Shown in pieces: positions 1 to 10,193 of a stretch of 64,000 nt of DNA (the first letter of the stretch is position 1; each line of letters starts with the position of its first letter). Location of the stretch: contig OZ038456.1 of the NCBI GenBank assembly GCA_964036195.1, positions 3,906,001 through 3,970,000 of the forward strand, in the 5' to 3' direction. The notes below the pieces were generated by a model, which worked only from the letters and a program-made list of their open reading frames with translations, was not told the DNA's origin and made no database searches. Made by a program: the position numbers and the translations under genes. This stretch comes from Sphaerolaimus hirsutus. Taxonomy: Eukaryota > Nematoda > Chromadorea > Monhysterida > Sphaerolaimidae.

Positions 1-506
1 TCAACTAAGAGTCAACTGGTCAAAAAATCAGTTGACTCTGAGCCATTTACAATATGTATCCAAAAAATCCCCTTCTTTCATTCTACATCAATCGACTTCT
101 CAATATTTCTTCATCAACACAGGTAAAAAATTAAAAATGGTTATACTTAAAAACAGTTGACTCTGAGTTGACGCCAATTTCGGCGTCAACCAGTGTGTGT
201 AGCACCAAAAAAAACAATGAACATATACCAAACTTGCAATTCTAGGAAAAATTTCAAATGCAAGTGTATAAATGATGTCATTCAGCAGATTTTTCCACTC
301 AAATTTTGCAAAATATGATTTCTCATCAACACATCTTGGCGCCATTTCTGGCGCCATCCAAAACAATGGCGCCGGGCGCCAAATTGGCGCCAGCGAAAAT
401 GGCGCCAAGCGCCAAGGGCGCCATGGCGCCATTTGAAATAATGGCGCCAGGCGCCAGATGGCGCCACAGAAAAGGGCGCCAGCGCCATGGCGCCATTCCA
501 TCACTA
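1..506. mobile_element. hAT-like MITE, right part, with GGCGCC array
   Basis: Positions 340-498 are a dense array of GGCGCC/GCGCC words separated by short A-rich spacers. The right end reads CATCACTA (499-506), the complement of the TAGTGATG start seen at 5887, 46290, 56847 and 61749. The left end lies outside the window, so no target duplication can be checked here. Bases 1-200 also contain two copies of the word AGTTGACTCTGAG and a short GGCGTCAA inverted repeat, which may be another element nested in this one. Assignment to hAT is by analogy with copies whose 8-bp duplications are visible. Confidence 0.6.
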
Positions 507-646
507 CTTTCAGCAAGATTTTTCCGATGCCCACTTGGTAGTCTGCTCTTGGATGTCGATGGCAATTCATTGACAGTGACACTTAATCCATCTTCTAACT
601 CGGAGTTAACAATGTCGACGGCGATAACATTGCCATCGGAATCCAT
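507..646 (-). pseudogene. ORF start fragment 'MDSDxxV', unknown function
   Basis: On the minus strand an ORF begins MDSDGNVIAVDIVNSELED and runs about 46 codons until the GGCGCC element at 506 cuts it. A second, diverged copy with the same opening (MDSDDDVVAVDSSNS) lies at about 60,790-60,850. Similarity at protein level suggests both descend from one coding sequence. Both sit inside elements ending in CAGAGTTG/CAACTCTG, so this could be the first exon of a transposase or a captured host gene. No domain is recognised. Confidence 0.45.
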
Positions 647-1018
647 TGTTGGTCCAAAAAAATTTTAAATCAAAACCCATGCTAGACAACACAATTTAGG
701 CCAAACGTTTGTATTTCGACACCTTTGTATTTATTTACATGTGCCGCTATGTACAGTACGTTACTGCACACATGCAGTCATTTATTTTTGGTACACCTCA
801 TTCTGTTCTCATTCACTTTCTTTTTTTGTAATTTTACGCTTTTTCAAAAGCGTAAAACTAGACCATGTAAAAAGATTTTTTACGCTTTTAGTACCCGGGT
901 ATAGCGGTCAGGAAAGCGTAATAAAGCGTACAGGTATTTAACGAAAGCGTAAGTGTAAATATAAATACCCATTTACCCGGGTATTTCGGGTAAGCGTAAA
1001 TACGCTTTCACTACTCTG
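647..1018. mobile_element. CAGAGTTG-type element, right half, GCGTAA words
   Basis: From about 830 the sequence is built of words such as AGCGTAA and TACGCTTT around CCCGGGTATTTCGGG palindromes, ending CACTACTCTG at 1018. This is a degenerate copy of the right end (CAACTCTG) of the intact elements at 58300-59052 and 60398-61212. The stretch 650-830 is alignable by eye with 60,850-61,020. Its left half is disrupted by the GGCGCC element. Confidence 0.5.
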
Positions 1019-1963
1019 AGTCAAACCCATAATCTGTAAACTCCCATAAACTCAGCACCCCAAATAAACCCATAATCTGCAAACTCCAGTAAATTCAGCA
1101 CCCTTAGTAAACTCAATTCATTCATCCCCTAATCTATAAACTCCAAAAAAAATTTAACTCATGTAAATTCAGCACCCTAAATAAACTAAAATCAAACACC
1201 CCCTAATCTGTAAACTCCCTAAATTGTAAACTCTTGTAAACTCAGCACCCCAAATAAACTCATGTTAAACCCATAATCTGTAAATGCATGTAATTCAGCA
1301 CCCTAAATAAACTCAAGTCAATCATTCCCTAAGCTGTCGACTCCCTAATTTATTAACTCGTGTGAACTCAGCACCCTAAAAAACTCAAATCAATCATTCC
1401 CTAATCTGCAAACTGCCTAATTGTAAACTCAACTTAGCATCCTAAATACACTCAAGTTAAACCCATAATCTGCAAACTCCAGTAAATTCAGCACCCTAAG
1501 TAAACTCAAGTCAATCATCCCCTGGTGCGGGTTCCGCAAGTGGAAAAGTTAAGAGTTAAAAGTTAAGAGTTGAGTAAAATGATAAATGATAAGTTAAGAG
1601 TAAAGTTAAAAGTTAAGAGTTGAGTAAAATCATTTGTCGTTTTACTCAACTCTTAACTCTCAACTTTTGTCATAACTTGTCATTTGTCATTTGACCCAAC
1701 TCTTAAGTTTTAACTCTTAACTTTTCCACTTGCGGAACTGGCCCCAGATCTATAAACTCCAAAATGTTTTAACTCCTGTAAATTCAGAACCCTGAATAAA
1801 CTCAAGTCAATCATTCCCTAATCTGTAGACTCCCTAATTTATTAACTCATGTGAACACAGCACCCTAAATCAACTCAAGTCAAACCCATAATCTGTAAAC
1901 TCCCATAAACTCAGCACCCCAAATAAACCCATAATCTGCAAACTTCAGTAAATTCAGTTTGAA
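1019..1963. repeat. Irregular minisatellite (CAGCACCC...TAATCTGTAAACTCC)
   Basis: Imperfect repeats about 45-75 bp long, each containing CAGCACCC(T)AAATAAACTC and AATCTGTAAACTCC, run from about 1019 to 1521 and resume from 1748 to 1963. The array is split by the palindrome at 1522-1747, so that palindrome inserted into an existing array. Confidence 0.75.
1522..1747. mobile_element. Palindromic element, GTTCCGCAAGTGG ends
   Basis: The left arm reads CTGGTGCGGGTTCCGCAAGT and the right arm is its near complement ending GGAACTGGCCCCAG. The core is made of AAGTTAAGAGTT words on one arm and AACTCTTAACTT on the other, so the whole 226 bp can fold into a hairpin. Longer (39592-40415) and shorter (26703-26829) relatives share the ends. 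No clear target duplication is visible. Confidence 0.75.
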
Positions 1964-1971
1964 TTAGCCAC

Positions 1972-2145
1972 CATAGGCAGCGTATGTGCTTGTGCGCTTG
2001 TGATTGTAACAAGCTGAATTTTCAGTGTCGCAAGCAGAAATACCTATGTTTACCTAGTAAAAAGTGCACAAGGTCAAATTTTGGCCAATGTGATTGTGAA
2101 TGTCACAAGCAGGAATTGGGACCTTGCGCGGTTGCGCCGCCTATG
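1972..2145. mobile_element. CATAGGCRGCG MITE with 8-bp TSD
   Basis: A 174-bp element begins CATAGGCAGCG and ends CGCCGCCTATG. It is flanked by a perfect 8-bp duplication TTAGCCAC (1964-1971 and 2146-2153). The inside contains CTTGTG...CACAAG inverted words. Copies with independent duplications occur at 22535-22701 and, split by a BEL element, at 11043-22125. Duplication length suggests hAT or P-like mobilisation; no transposase is seen. Confidence 0.88.
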
Positions 2146-2451
2146 TTAGCCACCATTTTTATCAGCCGATTCATCTGGTCTTGGCAGGACAATAATATCT
2201 CCCAACGATAATGCTTTTTCCGCTGATCTGCCTATTCGGTCATTTTTTACAATGAGGTAATCTTGAGCAAACAAATTTTTCAAATAAGCTCGTTTATTCA
2301 CTCAGAAAAGCGATTTTCAATCAATAATGTGCAAAGATAATTTCTGAAGAAAATCTCTCAGGCATATTACACTAGTTAGAAGACACAATGTATCTAGTAT
2401 GAGTGATTTTCTCAGTGATTTTTTGCTTGAATTTGGAAAATATACTATATA

Positions 2452-2920
2452 CTGTATTTTCTCGAAATACCCCCCCCCCCCCTCGAAACACCCCCTCGTT
2501 TGACCCCCACCCCCCTCTCGAGACCACTATGAAACAATCACGCCGCCCTCGAAATACCCCCCTCCAGATTGAGTGTAAAGAGGACGTACATGACAAATGC
2601 TGCAGTTTGTGTTCTGCGTAGTGCAGAACACACGTTAAAACAATGTCGGAATCACGTGAGAGCAGTGTTTATACCATCTACTTACTAATATTATACAATA
2701 CAGGAGTACTAATATTATACAATACTAATACAGGATTCTATACATGTCAGTTATTGATGCATTTTTCTACCCCAGCGCACATCACAAACAACGATTCTGT
2801 ACTACCATTTCAAAAAAATTCATGTAACCCCCCCCTCGAAATACCCCCCTCGTTTAACTCCCCCCCTCTCAGGAGCACTATGAAACAATCACCCCCTGGG
2901 GGTATTTCGAGGAAATACGG
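2452..2920. mobile_element. CCGTATTT-end MITE with TA target, C-rich words
   Basis: The element starts CTGTATTTTCTCGAAATACC and ends GGTATTTCGAGGAAATACGG, with TA on both sides. TCGAAATACCCCC words and C-runs occupy both ends. A conserved middle (about 2570-2820) holds GTGTAAAG..GACGTACATGACAAAT and a GTTCTGCGTAGTGCAGAAC hairpin. The same middle recurs at 29881-30333 and 45450-45899, so this is a family about 450-470 bp long. TA targets point to Tc1/mariner-type mobilisation. Confidence 0.8.
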
Positions 2921-2964
2921 TAAATATATCACTCAGAATTTGAAAAAATATAAACATACATAAA

Positions 2965-3240
2965 TCACTGATACCGTAAACCGTAATTTCCGTTTCCGTT
3001 TCCGCCTTTCCGCAGGAAAATTTTTACCTTTCCGTTTTCCGGCAGCTGAAATTTCTTTACCTTTCCGTTTTCCGTTTTCCGGCAGCTGAAATTTTTTTAC
3101 CTTTGCGTTTTCCGGCAGCTGAAAATTTTTTACCTTTCTGTTTCCGATTTTCCAGCTGAAAATTTTTTACCTTTCAGTTTCCATTTTTCCAGGCCATTTT
3201 TCCTTTTTCTGGCTCAATTTTTAGTTTTCTGGTATTATTT
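2965..3240. repeat. TTTCCGTTTTCC word array
   Basis: Repeated words TTTCCGTTTTCCGGCAGCTG and derivatives decay from left to right into TTTTTCC words. The word is the complement of the GGAAAACGG array inside 19721-20377, so this looks like one end of a related element. No second end or duplication was found. Confidence 0.5.
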
Positions 3241-3394
3241 TTCCAATATGTATTTATCTTATTCCACTATGGTGTGTTTTTCTACCAGGTTCTTGTGTCA
3301 TTCATAATTTTTATCTGTATCCAAATCTGTAAAAATACACAAAGTAATTTTGGACATATACTTTGCAGTCCGCTGAGTATACTTTTTACTGTTC

Positions 3395-4941
3395 AGTTTA
3401 GTTCAGTTCACTATGAAACTATGAAACAATCATTATGAAACAATCACGCCCCCCTCGAAATACCCCCCCCCCCAGATTGAGTGTAAAGAGAACGTACATG
3501 ACAAATACTGCAGTTTGTGTCCTGCGTAGTGCAGAACACACGTTAAAACAATGTCAGAATCACGTTAGAACAGTGTTTATACCAACTACGTAGGGTTGGG
3601 GAACCGAGCCGAACCGAACCAAACTGAACCGAACCGAGAACCTAGCACAATTTTGGAACCGAGAACCGAGAACCGGAACTGAAAAAAATACCCGAACCAG
3701 AACCGAGAACCGGCACTTAGACCTGGAACCGAACTAAAGAACCGAAAGAACCGAAATTTTATACAATAATCGGCGGCCGCCCCCCCTTCCCGGATGAGAG
3801 TAGGAAGATGCATGGAAATGTAACTTCCAGCATCAATTTTTAGGGTGATTTGTAAAAATTTTGCGCGCAAGCGCACAATTCTTGCTTCACGCGACCGGTG
3901 ATTTCATCTCACTGGTCACGCAGCCTCATGTGTTCACGATCCCACCTAAAGTGTGTATATGTATGTAAAATACATATACAGCAGTCTATGGGGGTCTGTG
4001 CCAGTGCGCATGTAAACCTGGTGTGCATGTAGGCCCATTTTCCTACATTTTTCCATTACACTGATATTTTAGAAGTACATTGCTAATCGTACTGTTAATT
4101 CTCTATAAAATACAGCGAGTGGGGTGCCAGTCTCTCTATATGTACATGTATTTACATACATATCAGAGATTTTTGGCACCAATCCCAATGGTGCCAGTGC
4201 CATGATACCATTTCGTCACCATGTAGGTTAACTTTTAGGGCAGGTGGCTGAATCTCATGTACACTGGGTACAGTAATCAAACAGACACCATGCTCAAAAA
4301 TCCTGGATATGTACCTGGCCCCCGAAACAAGGAGTCTACATGCGCACTGGGTTTACATGTGCACCTAGTTTTGGCTGTCTGGGGCACCTATGCCAACGCC
4401 AATGGCGCCATGGCATGGCGCCTATGAATGGCGCGAGAGCCATGACACCATTCCGCCACTACAGGGGCAAAATTTTAGGGGGGGGGGGTTGTTTTATGTT
4501 GTTTTTCCTTTGTAAAACTTATTATTTTATTATTCCCAGTTTGTTCATTACCCGAGACCCGACTTTTTCATTACACGGAACCGAAATTTTTGACAATTTG
4601 GAACCGAAAGAACCGAACTGGAACCGAACTTAAGAACCGAACCGAGAACCGGAACCGAAAATATTGAGGAACCGAGAACCGAGAACCGAACCGAAATTTT
4701 TTAGAACCGAGAACCGGAACCGAAAATTTTGAAATTCCCAACCCTACAACTACGTACTAATATTAGTCTACAGGAGTCAGTTATTGATGCATTTTTCTAC
4801 CCCAGCGCACATCACAAACAACGATTTTGTACTAGGATTTCAAAAAATTTCTGGCGAAATAATCACCTCATTTAACCCCCCCACTCGGGAGCACTGCAAA
4901 ATACCTAATCACACCCCAGGGGGTATTTCAAGGAAATACGG
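3395..4941. mobile_element. CCGTATTT MITE copy split by GAACCG element
   Basis: A second copy of the 2452-2920 family: the conserved middle (GTGTAAAG..GAACGTACATGAC, about 3480) is followed by the interrupting element at 3591-4746, and the copy resumes at 4747, ending GGAAATACGG at 4941 before TA. The left terminus is not clean and appears truncated near 3395-3440. Confidence 0.65.
3591..4746. mobile_element. hAT-like element TAGGGTTGGG, GAACCG word array
   Basis: The ends are TAGGGTTGGG and CCCAACCCTA, flanked by a perfect 8-bp duplication CAACTACG (3583-3590, 4747-4754). Both ends are arrays of GAACCG/GAACCGA words (3600-3760 and 4578-4730). The middle includes GC-rich segments near 3770-3910 and GGCGCC-like words at 4390-4450. 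The element sits inside a CCGTATTT MITE. It shares ends but not core words with 58071-59813. Confidence 0.88.
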
Positions 4942-5118
4942 TATATTTATATTTATTGTGATCTTCGAAAATATAAATCACAGGTGATTTTTCGAATGCT
5001 AATTGTACCCAGCTTAGCCATATTTACTTTTCTGATGCTCAATTGTTTCAATTAAAATTTAACTACCTTTTTCTAGAGGGTTTGCCATCGTTAGATGTAG
5101 AGTATAACACAGAACTAG

Positions 5119-5297
5119 CATGCAGACAACGGCGCTTGGTCACCCAAGAAAGTGTACTCGTACTCGGCAAGCGGAAACGCATGGAGCACCGTCGCCCAGA
5201 CTGCACACCCACACGGATTTGCTAAATGTGCAAATTATCATGGCTTTTTGTATGTCTGCGGACATGATTGGCCTGATTTCTCAAACATCTGCGAAAG
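5119..5297 (+). CDS. Kelch-repeat exon of modular host gene
   Basis: An open frame follows an acceptor-like ACTAG (5114-5118) and ends at GCGAAAG before GTATTA (5298). It encodes a Kelch blade: residues KVYSYSASGNAWSTVAQ, then GFAKCANYHGFLYVCGHDW and SNICE. The hydrophobic-Tyr-Val-Cys-Gly core and the Trp of NAWSTV match the Kelch consensus, although the second Gly of the usual GG pair is His. The exon ends in phase 2. The exon at 23292 starts with the single base needed, giving ..NICER-YDGSAWQV.., a natural Kelch continuation. The alternative is two unrelated Kelch fragments. There is no start codon, so earlier exons must lie elsewhere. Kelch blades form beta-propellers used in protein binding. 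Confidence 0.75.
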
Positions 5298-5886
5298 GTA
5301 TTACCTCGAATAAACCGCAAATATCTAAATGCGATGTACATGGTGTATTTATTGCAGCCAAATTGCACAGCAGCCACACATCTAGTCTGTGCATATATAT
5401 CTAGGGCTCGAACATGACTTGACCTGAGTCGACTCGACTCGACTCGAGTTGTGACTTGAGGGCAAAATTGGGTGCCGGCTCAACGTGAAAAATATGGCCC
5501 CGACTCGAGACTCTAGGTTTTTGCCTGACTCGACTTGAAATTTTGCCAAATTTCATGTCAGGGTTCCCTGATGAATCATGTTAAAAAAATCAATTTTGAT
5601 ATGAATTTGTTCACACATTTTTCTAAAATTGCGCACAAAAGCACGCATTTTCACCGCACATGCATGACATCTCCAGAGTTGTTAAAAAGTACGTACGTTT
5701 ACTCGAAAAATACGCGTACGCGAGTACGCGGTAAATAAGTTTACATATACTTTTAGAAAAAGTAACGTACTCACATGTTCGCGTACGTTTTTGAAGCATA
5801 CGCGTGAAGAAAATGTATTTCTGAGAATGCAATGTGGAACATATTTATAAGGTGACTACACTCCAATCTACTCTATTTCCTCTAAA

Positions 5887-6793
5887 TAGTGATGTAAAAG
5901 CGCCATGGCGCTGGCGTCTGGCGCTAGCGCCAAACCAAAAAGCGCCATGACGCTTTTGGCGCTTGGCGCCTTTTTGCAGTGGCGCCATTGACGCTTGGCG
6001 CCGAGACCTCAAATATGCCATCAAAAGGTGGCATCAAATATGCCATCAAAATATGAGATGATTTTGTTTTTGTTCCATCCAATTTCCCATCAAATAACAA
6101 TTATGATTCACACATCCAAATTTCATAATTTTAATATACCGTATTTCCTCGAAATACCCCCCCCCCCTCGAATTACCCTCCGTCTCGAAATACTCCCCCC
6201 TCGAAATACCCCCCGTCTCGAAATACTCCCCCCTCGAATTGGACACTATGACACTATGAAACCCCCTCGAAATACCCCCCCCCCCTAATTGTATGTAAAG
6301 GGAACATACATGACTAAAGCTGCGGCTTGTGATCCGGGCAATAGAGTACAGACGTTAAAAAAAACCACTGTGTTACGTTACAACCTTTTTATACCATCTA
6401 CATATACTTATGTAGGTGTATAGACTCTATCACATGGTGTTTTTTCGACGTCTGCGTACGTCACAAACAACAAATTTGTACCGGGATTTCAAAAAATTTC
6501 TATCATATCACAACTATTATTCCCCATGGTAACCCCCCGCCCCAAACGCTCCAGCTATCTATCTATCTATTTATCTATCTATCAACCCCGGGGCCGCTCA
6601 GGCTCAGCTTCCTATCTATCCCTCCTAAATCGGCAGCTATCTAACTAGAAGCGATTTTTGAGATTTTTGTGAAATTTTTGGCGCTTGGCGCCATTGTCCT
6701 CTGGCGCCATTGGCGCTTGGCGCTACGGTCTGGAAAAGCGCCATGACGCTTTTGGCGCTTGGCGTCAAAACTCTGGCGCTTTTCACATCACTA
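5887..6793. mobile_element. hAT-like element TAGTGATG with GGCGCC/GGCGCT words
   Basis: It begins TAGTGATGTAAAAGCGCCAT and ends GGCGCTTTTCACATCACTA. The duplication is CCTCTAAA (5879-5886, 6794-6801). GGCGCT/GGCGCC arrays occur at both ends (5898-6002 and 6680-6785). The middle contains a CCGTATTT-type MITE fragment and a (CTAT)n microsatellite at about 6552-6583. Confidence 0.88.
6139..6545. mobile_element. CCGTATTT MITE, right end truncated
   Basis: It starts after TA with CCGTATTTCCTCGAAATACC and has C-runs to 6287. The conserved family middle (TGTAAAGGGAACATACATGAC, hairpin region, TTTTCGACGTCTGCGTACGT) runs to about 6510. The expected right end is lost before the CTAT microsatellite. 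Confidence 0.65.
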
Positions 6794-7580
6794 CCTCTAA
6801 ACCTCTACGCGTACGTACAAGTAAAAAAAAGTATTTTACGTTTTCTATAGTTTGTGATGAGTAAGAAAAAAATACTTTACGTTTACATATACTTTTAAAA
6901 AAGTTCAGTAATTCTAACAACTCTGGACATCTCATCAACTGGCTTAGCATATCTATTGAATGATGTTAAAACTCAAGCTTTTTTGTAGTCAAATTCTACA
7001 CATGAAACACACACACCATCCTTCAAATACACACCACCTAAAATACATTGCACAATGTTGGCACTGATCATAAAACATGTAATGTAGTTGGATTTACTTC
7101 ACATTTAGATTGGAATGAATAAATTGAAATGAATTCAACTACAATAAATAATACATATTTGTCAGTACAACAAACACTCAAACAAACAAAAATACTGGAT
7201 AAATCACTGGTTGTAGCTGATGATGACCCATGTCTGCACTGCATCGAAAAAATACAAAAAATACTTGTTTCTTACAAGGGAAGTTGCTTTCCATTCCTTG
7301 CCTGAAATTGGCTTTACATGTGATTTGCTGGCTGGTTAAGGTATGGCATTTGTTCCATGTTTTTTTTCAAAAGAATATCATTTTTCCATCCCAATGCTGG
7401 TTTTACTTTGTAACTTTATTTGTGGCAACATCGAGAAAGTGAACATGGAGACTCAAGATTTTTGTTAAGACTTGACCCGATATTCACTTACTCACCTGAT
7501 TCAACTCGCTGACTCAATCATCAAAATTTGGTGTTTGTGACACATACTCGATTTTCAAAAAAATCGAGTTTCAAACCCTA

Positions 7581-8929
7581 GATACATAATAGATATCCCT
7601 TTATATTTATGTACAAATATATCCTGTTTGTTATTGTCATGAATCCGTGTATTCAGCTGTTTTTTGTCTACACGATTCAGAGCGTTTTTTTACCGCACTT
7701 TTCCCTCTATTCCCACTTCACCGGCCGCTCGCCGCTGCAGTGCACTGCACTGGGCCCGGAAGTCCAGGTTATAAATGTGTGTGTAAATTTTAAGGAAACG
7801 TGTCCGAAGACGGTAGGTTTTTCAGAACATGCGATGAACCACTCGGTGGCTCACGCTGTTCCGTTTCCCGCAGCACGCACAGCACTTACACTTAGCACAA
7901 GCAGCGCGGCAATTAGAGCAGTTGTTAATTAGCTAACTTAGGGAAAACAGTTAGTACTTAGTGCTAATACAAAAGGGGGTCCAAGTTGGGTTGAGAAGAG
8001 AGTTTATTTTTTTAGGGTGATGGAAGAAGTCGCTTTGTGAAATGGAAATGTGCTTTAGACCGCCCAGAAAGTCACAACAGTGTGCCGGCGAGCTCAAAGG
8101 CGGCCACACTCCGCGCCGCGGCATTTCAAGGTGAAAAATGTGAAATTCCCCTCTCACCTTATGCCACGTAGAATGTAGTTGCACTTAAGCTAGACATAAC
8201 TTAGCCAACTTGACTTAAATAGATTTAGCGCACAAAAATAGTAATTAAAATTGGGGGGTAAGGGAACGGAATTGTGCAGAGCACTACAACCACTAAAAAA
8301 CATGGCGAACTCGGTCGGCCAGTGTAGCGGCGTCAATCTTGTGATGCAGTGCTCTGACGGGGTACTGCGCAGCCCACTGCGTGGCTGTGCATGCCGCACA
8401 GGCCCCGTAGGCGTCGAAAAGCCGTCGAAATGTCTGAAAGAGTTTACTCAAATTTAATTTACAAAATACGTAGCAGTTTACGTTCCGTGAATTATTATTG
8501 CATTTGGTTGTCTAAAATTTTGTGGGGTGGTGTCTTTCCCATCGTAAAAACGCTCTTACATTATTATTTATTCCAAGTTTTGGATATGTTTTGGCCTATT
8601 CTTTACTACGATCCTCCACAAAAGTTTCTGATGAAAAAGTACCTCCCTTGAATGAGCCACCACTCAAAATTTGCTGGCTAAATAAGATTTCTAAATAAGA
8701 ATGCTGGGGTATATTTCGAGAGATGTGCCACAGGCCCCACAGAGAAAGGGCACCAAGCGCCACAGTAGCCATGGTGCCATCCAAGAAATACGGCGCCACA
8801 GTAAAAGTTGTGTAATCATTTCATATCCTTTTAGTTATGTGTAGCTGCAATGCATTTTGTCTCCAAAAAATACATCATGTATATAAATGTATATTTATGC
8901 TACATAGATGCTAGGCGTTTGGTATTTAG
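7581..8929. other. No confident gene; GC-richer island at 8250-8460
   Basis: The stretch is AT-rich at first. Around 7735-7812 an open segment sits between TGCAG and GTAGGT, but it conflicts with the phase match of the flanking Kelch exons. At 8250-8460 a GC-richer island has an open plus frame with several Cys (MANSVGQCSGVNLVMQC..) of no recognised family. Near 8735-8800 there are a few GGCACC/GGCGCC words. Confidence 0.35.
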
Positions 8930-9470
8930 AGGGGGTTATTTCTTCCTCGGCTCGGAACGACTCGGGGGTATTTTGAGGGGGGAGGGGTAATTCAAGCGGA
9001 GGGATACTTCAAAAAAATACGTATAGATTGAACACCGGCGAAGCAAACACACTCCCAATAAGAAGAACAATTATTTCAGCTGTTTATCCTTCTGGAGAGA
9101 AAAAATCGAGGAGACCCCTGAATCGACTCTTGTGCCCATGCCCTAGAGGAAATCAGAGTTGTTATAAGTAGTGATGTAAAGGCACCTAGGCACTGGTGCC
9201 CAGGTGCTGGGCACCGCAGGGCACCAGCAGCAGCACCGGTGCTGGTGCAGTGCCCTCGTGATTTTCAGAGGTGCCACCTTGTTTTTTTTCTTCAAAATAG
9301 CACCGGTGCCGGTGCGGTGCGGTGCCTATTTTCAATGGTGCCCTTCGGTGCTAGCACCAGCCAAAAGAAGTGGGGCGCCTAGAAAGGCGCCGGCAGGATT
9401 TCAGGGGGTCGAAATCTGCCACTTTCCAGGACATGCAGATGTACACTTAAAAAGTGATGCAATGTAATGC
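8930..9470. repeat. TAGTGATG head with GGCACC array, plus C/G-run MITE scrap
   Basis: 8930-9028 is a G-rich TATTTTGAGGGGGG segment ending CAAAAAAATACGTA, resembling a decayed right end of the CCGTATTT family. At 9169 a TAGTGATGTAAAGGCACC head starts an array of GGCACC/GGTGCC/GGTGCTGG words to about 9400. The head equals that of the GGCGCC elements, but the word carries C-to-T type changes throughout. No right end was found. Confidence 0.55.
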
Positions 9471-10193
9471 ACGTCGAAACGTGTTTGGATGGCGGGTTGT
9501 TTTATGCCATAGGTTAAAGATTTACAACCTAAAAAAGGTTTGTGAGTCAGATCAGAGTGATAATATTTCCCCAGTCCGAAGATAAGGGGCGTCTAAAAAA
9601 GTGGTCATTTTACATGGCCGATCTGGCTGATTGACTTTGAAGCTCAATAACTCAGCCATCTCTGGACTGATTTGGACCGTTGAACACTTGCAATGAGTGC
9701 CACAATCAGTAGATTTTGTTTGTATGGTTGGATTTGTAATGTGTACACTTGTTATGCTGCAATTACAGCTCGGGCGTAAAATTGACTGGGCATAAAATTA
9801 ATTTTTGGGCATAAAATTAATTACAGGTGAATGGATAAAGATATGGCGTTGTAATTTCAGTCAAAGAAAGTGCACATGCAGATGTTGCTTGTGTCCAAAG
9901 CTCATCAGTTTATTTTAATTGTACTAGAAGTTATGAATTTTGGCACAAATTTTTTTAATTTTATGCCCTAATTTTACGCAACCTACAGCGCATAATTGAA
10001 AAAAATTTGCTAAAATTGATAACTCCCAGTACAATTTGAATAAACTCATGAGCTTTGGACACAAGAACCATCTGCATCTAAGCATTCTTTGACTGAAATA
10101 ACAATGTCAAATCTTTATCCATTTATCTGTAATTTATTTTACACCCAAAATCAATTTCACGCCCGGTCAATTTTACGCCCAAGCTGTAATTGC

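Larger units (their letters stand above)
5674..6925. mobile_element. hAT-like element CAGAGTTGTTA with 8-bp TSD
   Basis: The ends are CAGAGTTGTTAAAAAGTACG and TAACAACTCTG. A perfect duplication GACATCTC flanks them (5666-5673 and 6926-6933). The core words are ACGTACG, TACGCGTACG and GTAAA-type strings (5690-5800, 6800-6900). The element at 5887-6793 is nested inside and the whole lies in 5402-7580. Confidence 0.88.
5402..7580. mobile_element. Element with TAGGGCTCG ends, GACTCG word array
   Basis: The left end reads TAGGGCTCGAACATGACTTG followed by GACTCGACTCGACTCGAG words (5430-5545). The right end (7470-7580) has ACTCG and TTGACCCG words and finishes GTTTCAAACCCTA. The 8-bp flanks do not match convincingly (ATATATAT against ATACATAA if shifted by one base), so the duplication is uncertain. 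Two younger elements are nested inside. Confidence 0.55.

Noticed and set aside
306..668. Long frames through the GGCGCC arrays (also at 46,190-46,590, 56,788-57,087 and 61,691-61,978)
   Set aside because: They follow from GGCGCC words lacking stop codons; translations are repetitive GA(P/L/W) strings.
5394..7588. 8-bp duplication for the TAGGGCTCG element
   Set aside because: Best alignment of flanks is six of eight within an AT-rich run, which is weak.
7739..7811. Candidate exon between CTGCAG and GTAGGT (CTALGPEVQVINVC)
   Set aside because: The Kelch exons at 5119 and 23292 join in phase with a sensible motif, leaving no room for this segment, and it has no recognised domain.
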